Source: Jimgerdemannia flammicorona (taxonomy: Eukaryota; Mucoromycota; Endogonomycetes; Endogonales; Endogonaceae). Taken from it: DNA of 14,777 nt. The stretch is from contig RBNI01004022.1 of NCBI GenBank assembly GCA_003990745.1, forward strand, positions 1 to 14,777, written 5' to 3'. Each line of letters opens with the position of its first letter. Position 1 is the stretch's first letter. This document shows, piece after piece, positions 8,498-14,777 of this stretch. The notes below the pieces were generated by a model. The model had not been told where the DNA came from. It did not search any database and saw nothing but the letters and a program-made list of their open reading frames with translations. A program made the position numbers and the translations under genes.

Positions 8498-8867
8498 GCG
8501 CCATGCCTTTTCAGGAGGCCGATCAACATTATCGCACCTCGCTGGGTGGAACATTCCCTACGGCCTGCAAATGAAGCCCTGGAAAATCTCGGAATCGTTT
8601 TGGTCTTAGTCACCGTGCAGTCCCAAAGAACATGCCAACGAACCCCTCATCCCTTTTTTTTCCGATGGGGCTGCTTGCACCTCTCGTCGCCCACCACCCA
8701 CATGTTCCCCCCTTTGGAATGTACCCAAATATCCCAGATAGTGATTCATCGAGCACGCTATCGCTCATGATTTTTTTATCTCCACCCTATCTTGCATGTA
8801 TCGCTGTGCTCGGGACCACCCATTTGTTTCACCCTGCACTCAAGAGCATTGTCAATGCGCCTCCAAA

Positions 8868-8897
8868 GCGGGGTCCCGCGCGCGTGCGGGGCTCCGC
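8868..8897. promoter_or_regulatory. paired GCGGGG motifs (possible Mig1/CreA sites)
   Basis: GCGGGGTCCCGC (8868-8879) and GCGGGGCTCCGC (8886-8897) are two near-identical imperfect palindromes 18 bp apart. Each contains GCGGGG, which fits the SYGGRG consensus of the fungal carbon-catabolite repressor CreA/Mig1, and paired sites are the usual functional arrangement. They lie about 570-600 bp upstream of the REG1 start codon. Function is inferred from the motif alone. Confidence 0.4.
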
Positions 8898-8922
8898 AAA
8901 CAAATGATATTTGGCAGTGTTT

Positions 8923-8947
8923 ACTTACGTTGATGATCCACTTACGT
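8923..8947. promoter_or_regulatory. two direct ACTTACGT motifs
   Basis: ACTTACGT occurs at 8923-8930 and again at 8940-8947, one and a half helical turns apart. A related TTACGTA lies at 9098-9104. TTACGTAA-type sites bind fungal bZIP factors (ATF/CREB and Yap classes). They are adjacent to the GCGGGG pair and could belong to the same REG1 control region. Confidence 0.3.
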
Positions 8948-9049
8948 ATTCCGTAAAATTTATGGTTCGAAAAATCAACACGATCGATATCACGACAATC
9001 ACATTCTCCAAACTCCCGCTATATTTATTTGTTTTCCGCCAGCGCTTTC

Positions 9050-9064
9050 TTTTTTTTTTTTTTT
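9050..9064. promoter_or_regulatory. T15 tract (poly dA:dT)
   Basis: Fifteen T follow CTTTC in the REG1-MUS81 spacer. Such tracts often exclude nucleosomes in fungal promoters, but it may equally be a simple repeat. Confidence 0.3.
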
Positions 9065-9883
9065 CGCGCTCCGTGACTTCGTGGGAAAGGTGATCGATTA
9101 CGTATTTTTGGCCATAATACAGTCTCTTGCTTGAAAGCCGCTACATCATTTCATTGCGCTCTGTCGCACGGTCACGGTATATACACCCAACGAAATATAG
9201 AAAGCAACTCATTATTATGTCGGTTGCTGAAAACCCTGTATAAATGGCGCAGGCTGTGACTTCGCAAATTGTTATATGCTCAATATTAATTACATAGTAC
9301 TTCATGCACCAACTCGTCGCATCCCTCGAAACATCGGTCAACGGTTCGTGTATCTCTCCCAAGGTTTTCTGGCTTGATCAAAATGCGAGAGTTTCTGGCG
9401 AGCTTGTCATCCATGAATTGTCAGCCATATCTGGTTTGACATCTCTATAAAAGGGTGGTGTGCTAATTAGAGTAGCTTGGCAATTGCCGATATGATATAA
9501 TTATTATTCAACAGTGTTCCATCCACACTGACATAGTAGTACATGAGCAACAATGAATTTGATCGAAATCAATAATTTTGAAACAAAACCTCTATTAACG
9601 AACGGCATTGCCGCGAATACAAAGGAGTCCATCGATAACCTACCAAAGAGGAAACAAAAGAGAGGTACAATCGACGGATCACTACAAACAAAAATGCACA
9701 TCACAAGTCTTTACTGCTGATTCCTGCGATCCTTGCCTATTTACACGAACTTGTGATCAAACACCTTGGGACATCGCCTCAAGTCGACAACCCCTTTCAC
9801 CCCTTTCTAGCAACATCACCGAGCCCCATTTCCCACTGGATATTTCCCGCGGTACCCGGCCATTCTATCCCGGGCCGTCTCAG

Positions 9884-12798
9884 TCAGTACTCGTGAGCAA
9901 ACCAAACCTGGCAAACCTTCTTACTCAAATTCAGGCCAATCTTGCGCCTCGCAATAGACCCCTCCGTCGCCTCCTTCACCATCCTCTTCCGTTGCTCTTC
10001 CTCCCTCAGCGCATCATATGCCGTGAGGAGCCCGCGCGGCGTGCCGTACCTCTTGGCGATCTCAGTGGCCTTCTCGGCCGAGACACCTCGGACAGTCATA
10101 AGCATTTTGACAAACAGGTCGCCCAGCGTGAGCGTGCCGGATTTGCTGTTCAGCTCGCCGAAGGAATGATAGGTGACCAAGTGCGGGGTGCCGTGCGGCT
10201 GAGTGATAGAGAGGTGGCGTTTTAGGGCGAGAAAGGTGGGACGATTGATGTGTTTGTCGGGGATGCCGTGTAGAGTCTTGTTCTATTGGAAATGAGTTGT
10301 TGCTTGAGAATGATATGAAAGATCGAAATCAAGTAGATACGGTATCTCACCCTGTCAAAACTCTCGGCTCAGTCAATCCCTTACCCCCATAATCAATGTA
10401 TGAACGAATGATGAAGACTGTATCCCATACCTCATACGTTTTCTTGAGCAAAGTATGCATCCCCACGAGATAATCGATCGTCCCGTCGATAGTAGAGGTA
10501 CGCTTTAGGAAGAATCCGTCGACGACTTGCGTTGAGGACATGGCAGATTGAATGGCTTGAAGACCAAACTGCCTAACCTCCTCGAAATTGTACTCCTCGA
10601 TCACGTAGATGATTTGACTAGCTCCGGAGTTGGAGAGGCGAAACTATGGGCGTCAAACGGAAATGGCGTTGTTAAGCATCTTGATGTGAGAGGTTCGACG
10701 TAATTAAAGCGACAAGAAACCCGCCTAAGATAGTTAAATAGAGATATAAAAATACACAATGCCAAGACAACAGGCAGAATTTGTCCTAGACCACTCGTAT
10801 AAAACCCACCTTTTGTTCCTTAAACCTGCCATCCTTGATACTTGCGACCAAATCATCCGCCCTCTTCCGCTCGAGCACATAGTCCAATACGAGCTCCTCC
10901 TCATCTTCGGTTCGCCTCGCCACCCAAACCACGTCACCCAGCTCGAGCGAGCGCACAACGACGCGCACGCCGTGCTCGAGTAGCCGTCCCTGAATGTAAT
11001 CGCGATCCTTCTTCTGTCGGACCTCTCGCGTGTCGAGGACAAGGACTATCTCAAAAGTGCCGGGGTGGAAGATAGTAGGGGTGATGGGTGGGAAGGTCAG
11101 GATTGAGGGAGCGGTTTTGGAGTCGGCGTGGGGGAGAGCGGAGGGTACGGGAGCAATCGCGCGATGGATTGAGAGAGCGGAAGCCGAGGCGGATGACGAT
11201 GACGATGTCAAATTTGTGGAAGTTGCCGTACGCGGTTGAGAAGATGATGGCGGTGGTGGCTGTGATAATCGCAGTGCGGCGGTGCTATTATTTTGTAATC
11301 GCGTCTTCAAATGCCATGCTCTTGCCGAAGAAGCGGCTGGTAGGCCAGGGCTAATATCCTGTGCCTGGGCTTCGTCTAAATAACCCGTCAAGTGCCCCTC
11401 GAGGGAACCGTCTATAAGGATATAGTCTGCAAAAGGGTGGGCCGCCTGGGCTCTTGGGAACTGTACTCTGTAGGTGACCGTGAAAGTTGATTCTATTTGT
11501 AGAGTAGCATCGAAGTGAAGTATATTTAGTCATGTCAATAATTTCCAAGCCTTGCCTCAAAAAAGCGCAAAATACATACTTACCATCTATTCTGACGTCA
11601 GCTTCATCCTTTCTTCTCACACGGGTGCCTTCTGATGTCAAATATGAGTACTGGAATATGTTCTCGTCTGTATCTTCTTCACGATAAGAGGACATAGATA
11701 TCTCAGAACCCATTTTTGGAATTCCAATCGAGGAAGTTGAGGAGAAGGCATTATTTCCAGGAACAGTTGACAAAAAGCTCGTGTGATTGTTCGAGACACC
11801 ATTGACCCTCCCCTGTGGCCCTCCCCAGCTATCACCCTGAAGTTCCTCCAGTTGATCACCATCATCCTCGTCATCATCGTGCTGCTCCACCTGCTTATTC
11901 TTAGAACGCCTCGACTCAATTACCTCCTTTGCCGCTTCCGTGGCACCAGCTCCCGCACTATTGCCCACCTCCGCCAACTGCCTCGCGACGGCTAGCCCGG
12001 TCTCCGTCAAGATGAACCTGGTTGGGCTCCCGTTCTTGTAAACATAATCTTTTTCAAGCAGCGTCTTCATACTGTTCCACGCCGTGTAGCTGCTCCCGGC
12101 GGTCTCGGGCATGTCAAACGACGCATCGCAGTGTGGCTGCGCCAGTCGGACGATGTTCGTCTTGGTCAGGTAGGATATCTCGTCGTCTAGGCGGCGGTCG
12201 TGCTCGGCGAGGAGAGCAAGAAGGATCGCATAGGCGCCGGAACGGTATTGGGGGATGTAGATTTGGGCCCTGCGTTTCAACTTTTTAGGAGGGGGCTCGG
12301 GGGATTCCGCTTCGAGAACGGCGGCTTCTCTTGTCTTTCGTTTTCGGTAAGCTGAAAGTGAATGGTCAAGTTTAATCTTTTGCCACTTTCTGTAATGATT
12401 GTTGAACGAGAGGTAAAGAGAATGCGAATGTTATTCAACAGCCACCTGTAGGTCTTCTGAGAACTGGTTCGCCGAGAGCTTCATAATGTTCAATGAATTT
12501 CTTCTCTAATCTCGCGACTATGCCAGGTCCAATGCCGCTTAATTGTTCAGCTTCGGATGGATGTTGGAAAGTTAGCGGGCATCGCAATACTGAGTCGTAA
12601 GCCTGTTGGAATGAGTCAGTGGTCAGAGAAATCGTAATGAAGAGAAGAGGTTGAAAGCACGAAGAGGGTTCTGACCTTCTTGTAGGTATAATAGCCCTTT
12701 GAATTTTGGTTTCTCGCGTGCTCCATCCACTCGCCGATCCATTGCAACAACAAGGGGTTCCCGCAAGTCGGGCGAGCAGTAGTGTTCTTTGGTGGCAT
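9884..12798 (-). CDS. MUS81, structure-specific DNA endonuclease subunit
   Basis: Six exons: 12798-12676, 12602-12446, 12351-11584, 11492-10810, 10643-10431 and 10282-9884 (TGA at 9886-9884). All junctions keep frame and give 780 aa. Mus81 pairs with Eme1/Mms4 in the nucleus to cut branched DNA such as stalled forks and recombination intermediates. Visible in order: N-terminal helix-hairpin-helix (residues 10-95, [17 protein letters not shown]); winged helix (about 124-220, [28 protein letters not shown]); a Ser/Pro-rich linker; the ERCC4/XPF nuclease core (about 494-650) with LVLDTREVR (D503), LELGD (D536) and the catalytic ERKRADD (E557, K559, D563), then [13 protein letters not shown]; and a C-terminal helix-hairpin-helix ([14 protein letters not shown]). 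Key catalytic residues are present. Donors are partly weak (GTCAGA, GTGGCT), but phase and family alignment support them. ATG 12798 has A at -3; an in-frame ATG 36 bp upstream is possible. Confidence 0.96.
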
Positions 12799-12856
12799 GA
12801 TATTGTTATTGAATTGCGCGACCCATTTTTGCATTTTGTAGGTCGTGTAGGTGACG
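12799..12856. other. 58 bp spacer between ALG2 stop and MUS81 start
   Basis: The two genes are head-to-tail on the minus strand with only 58 bp between stop and start codons. The MUS81 promoter and leader must therefore overlap the end of ALG2, or the genes share a transcript. Confidence 0.9.
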
Positions 12857-12859
12857 TCA
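12852..12859. promoter_or_regulatory. CRE palindrome TGACGTCA overlapping the ALG2 stop codon
   Basis: This perfect 8 bp ATF/CREB-type site contains the ALG2 TGA stop (12859-12857) and ends 54 bp before the MUS81 ATG. A second copy inside MUS81 exon 3 (11593-11600) shows that chance occurrence is possible. Confidence 0.3.
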
Positions 12860-14725
12860 TCCGACGACTGATTTTATCATCCAAGATTTTCGCAAAAACA
12901 ACAGAGCGATAGGTGCTAAAAGCAACACTATCGCTACTGGGAGCATAATCCACAACAGCGTCCAACGCCTCCCCACCTCCTCCATCCTTCCCAACTTCTC
13001 CAGAATCCTCTCCAACTGATCTGCGAATGCCATTAACGAAAACGTGTTTGTAACATGCTCTCTCCCTGCCGCCCCCATCCTCCTTCTATCCACCTTCCCC
13101 GTCACAAACGACGCGATTGCGGACGCCCATACTTCCTCCACGGGCTCGCACAACAAACCTGTCACACCGTGCTTTATGCTCTCTGTCGGACCACCGCTAT
13201 TGACGGCGATGACGGGTAAGGAGGCGTACATGGCTTCGACGGGGACGATCCCAAAGTGTTCGTTGGCCGGTGTGTAGAGGAGGACAAGGGCTTGGAAAAG
13301 AAGATGGGTGCGTTGAACATCGTTGAAGGAGCAGAGAAAGACAACTTGCGCGTTCACTGGTGGGGTTTCACGGGAGCCGGGGAGAATCGTATGTGTTTTG
13401 AGGCCATAATCGCGGGCGAGAAGATCAAGTTCTTGGTGATATTCTACGTTTTCAGAAACTCGTTTGTCGTAGCCACCTGTTGGATAATAAAACATTTTGA
13501 GCACCCCACAACTCACACTCACACTCTCATAGAAAACGAATAAGCACATTCCGCAAGACGTACCGGCAATCACAAGCCGTAGTTGATCATCAAACTCCTC
13601 TTCGGGCACCAGTCCAGTTTTTTTCAGTTTCGCAAAGGCTTGAACTGCGAGAGCAATATTCTTCTTCCGCTCGAACCGATTGATTGAAATGATGATTTTC
13701 CTCGTTCTGTGCATATAGTATGGTCACAACCCGATACGAACAAACGTTATTACCATATACCATCAATGCCCAAAAAGTTCGCATGTCATTAAAATAGAAC
13801 CACCAACGTCTTTAAAATCTTGACGCTTGGGTCTCCCTCGTCGACTGTCTTGTCGTACGCGGCCAGATTGATGGCAGGGTACAAAACCTGTGGCTCTTGT
13901 CGAATAGACGGGAACGACTGGCGGAAAATGGACCGCGTGAACTTGCTATTGACAACGATTGTATCCGCGGCATCTGAATTGACAAAAAGTTGATGACAAT
14001 GAGCAAAGTTTATATGATGTAATCGATGAAGACGAACCGAAAACGAGTCCTTACTTGTCGTAAGCTCCTCAAATAGATCGACGGGCGCTCGGTATAATTT
14101 TTTAAGCAGGGACTTGCGCTGCGTTAGTAATTTGTCAGGGAAGTGGCAATAGAATAGGATCTGGAGTTCGAAGAGCATAAAAAAGAGAGAGTTGTGTTTA
14201 ATCGAGTTGGCCTCTTACCAGCACACATACACATATTCTCCCGTTAGTCGACCCATATACCTTGGCCCCACTTAACCACTTCAACAACGGCACCGACGCG
14301 CTCAGCTGATCCACAAATAAAACGTCGTACTCGTCTTTATCCCAAAACAGCAGGAGGAGCGAAAGATGGAACTGGCGCAAAATGGCGCAGAGAATATAGA
14401 ATTTGCCAAAGAAGGTGCGCGGGATGATAGTGTTACCGTAGACGCGAACTTCGAGGGTTCCTAGGTGTGTTGAAGGCACAGAAGTGAGAAAAACGCGTGT
14501 CAGAACTAGTCTGATATTTGCATTCTATAGATATGCCTCAATGGGTCATACGGAGTTTTAAACGGAGGCATACACTCAAATCAACAGTATTGGCCGAGTC
14601 AAACCTACCATCCCTCGTCTCCTCAAAGCAATGCGTCCGATCGTGGTGCGACGTATACATGACGACCGTATGTCCTCTCGACTTCAACCCGATTGCCGCA
14701 TCGACCACCAATCTCTCAGCACCAC
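12857..14725 (-). CDS. ALG2, GDP-Man alpha-1,3/1,6-mannosyltransferase (5' end outside the window)
   Basis: Six exons are visible: 14725-14609, 14460-14261, 14160-14055, 13973-13808, 13706-13564 and 13476-12857 (TGA at 12859-12857), giving about 450 codons. Only the extreme N-terminus (upstream exon or exons) is missing. Alg2 adds the second and third mannoses to the dolichol-linked N-glycan precursor on the cytosolic face of the ER. Family landmarks: [11 protein letters not shown] and [68 protein letters not shown]; the GT4 E-x7-E motif [18 protein letters not shown]; and a strongly hydrophobic C-terminal membrane helix ([20 protein letters not shown]) as in other Alg2 proteins. Introns are 81-148 bp. 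All splice phases agree. One donor (GTTGGT, 13807) is atypical but is the only in-phase choice. The N-terminal hydrophobic segment ([20 protein letters not shown]) is also present. Confidence 0.96.
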
Positions 14726-14777
14726 CTAAGAAACAATGGTTACGAAAGGCATGTATTATATTTCGAGTTTTTTTTTT
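14726..14777 (-). other. 3' part of an ALG2 intron, cut by the window edge
   Basis: On the minus strand this ends CGTAACC...GTTTCTTAG, a branch-like site and acceptor in front of the GGAERL exon. The upstream exon with the protein start lies beyond 14777. Confidence 0.75.

Larger units (their letters stand above)
8301..9883. other. gene-free spacer between MUS81 stop and REG1 start
   Basis: These 1.6 kb of normal composition contain no convincing exon on either strand. The minus-strand leader of REG1 (8301-8450) is CT/CA-rich, typical of fungal 5' untranslated regions. The spacer should hold the REG1 promoter and the MUS81 3' end. It contains GC-rich motifs near 8868-8897, TTACGT motifs at 8923-9104 and a T15 run at 9050-9064. 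Beyond about 9110 I see nothing further. Confidence 0.65.

Noticed and set aside
8435..8907. Plus-strand open frames in the REG1-MUS81 spacer
   Set aside because: They are Pro/His-rich, with no domain, no splice partner and no resemblance to known proteins, and they overlap the presumed REG1 leader and promoter.
8992..9003. 12 bp ATCGATATCACG shared with the core of the fold-back element (3786-3797)
   Set aside because: Several chance 12-mer matches are expected in a window this size, and the similarity does not extend further.
9608..10225. 205-codon plus-strand open frame
   Set aside because: It is largely antisense to MUS81 exon 6, which encodes a clear C-terminal helix-hairpin-helix.
1..14777. 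CRISPR arrays, tRNA or rRNA genes, bacterial operons
   Set aside because: No direct repeats with unique spacers of uniform size, no A-box/B-box pair with a cloverleaf, and the genes are spliced eukaryotic genes.

Overview
The window looks like the nuclear genome of a filamentous ascomycete, probably Pezizomycotina; I cannot name the class. The evidence is a set of intron-rich, minus-strand fungal genes with short introns (73-166 bp, GT...AG, several with CTNAY-like branch sites). Two are conserved housekeeping genes, ALG2 and MUS81. A third carries the fungal DUF1752 domain of REG1-type phosphatase regulators. They lie next to an AT-rich, CpG-depleted block of the kind left by RIP or methylation-driven decay.

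Layout. 1-5934: AT-rich, repeat-laden DNA without a recognisable gene. It holds long A-runs, a TAA microsatellite, a degenerate 65-72 bp tandem array (about 1045-1800), a 1.5 kb fold-back element with Tc1/mariner-like ends (3065-4572), and several degenerate minisatellites (4940-5848). Only seven CpG dinucleotides occur in these 5.9 kb, and six lie in a 181 bp stretch at the centre of the fold-back element. CpG returns abruptly at 5935.

5935-14777: ordinary composition, all genes on the minus strand. From right to left: ALG2 (5' end outside the window, six exons visible, stop at 12857); MUS81 (six exons, 12798-9884, complete, 780 aa predicted), starting only 58 bp after the ALG2 stop; a 1.6 kb gene-free stretch with possible regulatory motifs; a REG1-like gene (two exons, 8300-6992, 391 aa); and a C-terminal exon (6717-6254) resembling alpha-helical pore-forming toxins. 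That last exon has no room for the N-terminal half of its family and abuts a long poly-A tract, so it is probably a gene relic at the edge of the AT-rich block.

Functions. ALG2 acts in N-glycan precursor assembly at the ER. MUS81 is the nuclease subunit that resolves branched DNA. REG1 targets protein phosphatase 1 in glucose signalling. They are not a pathway; only the tight ALG2-MUS81 spacing suggests shared regulation. I see no undescribed multi-gene system. The most unusual structures are the fold-back element with its CpG-retaining core and the truncated pore-forming-type exon.
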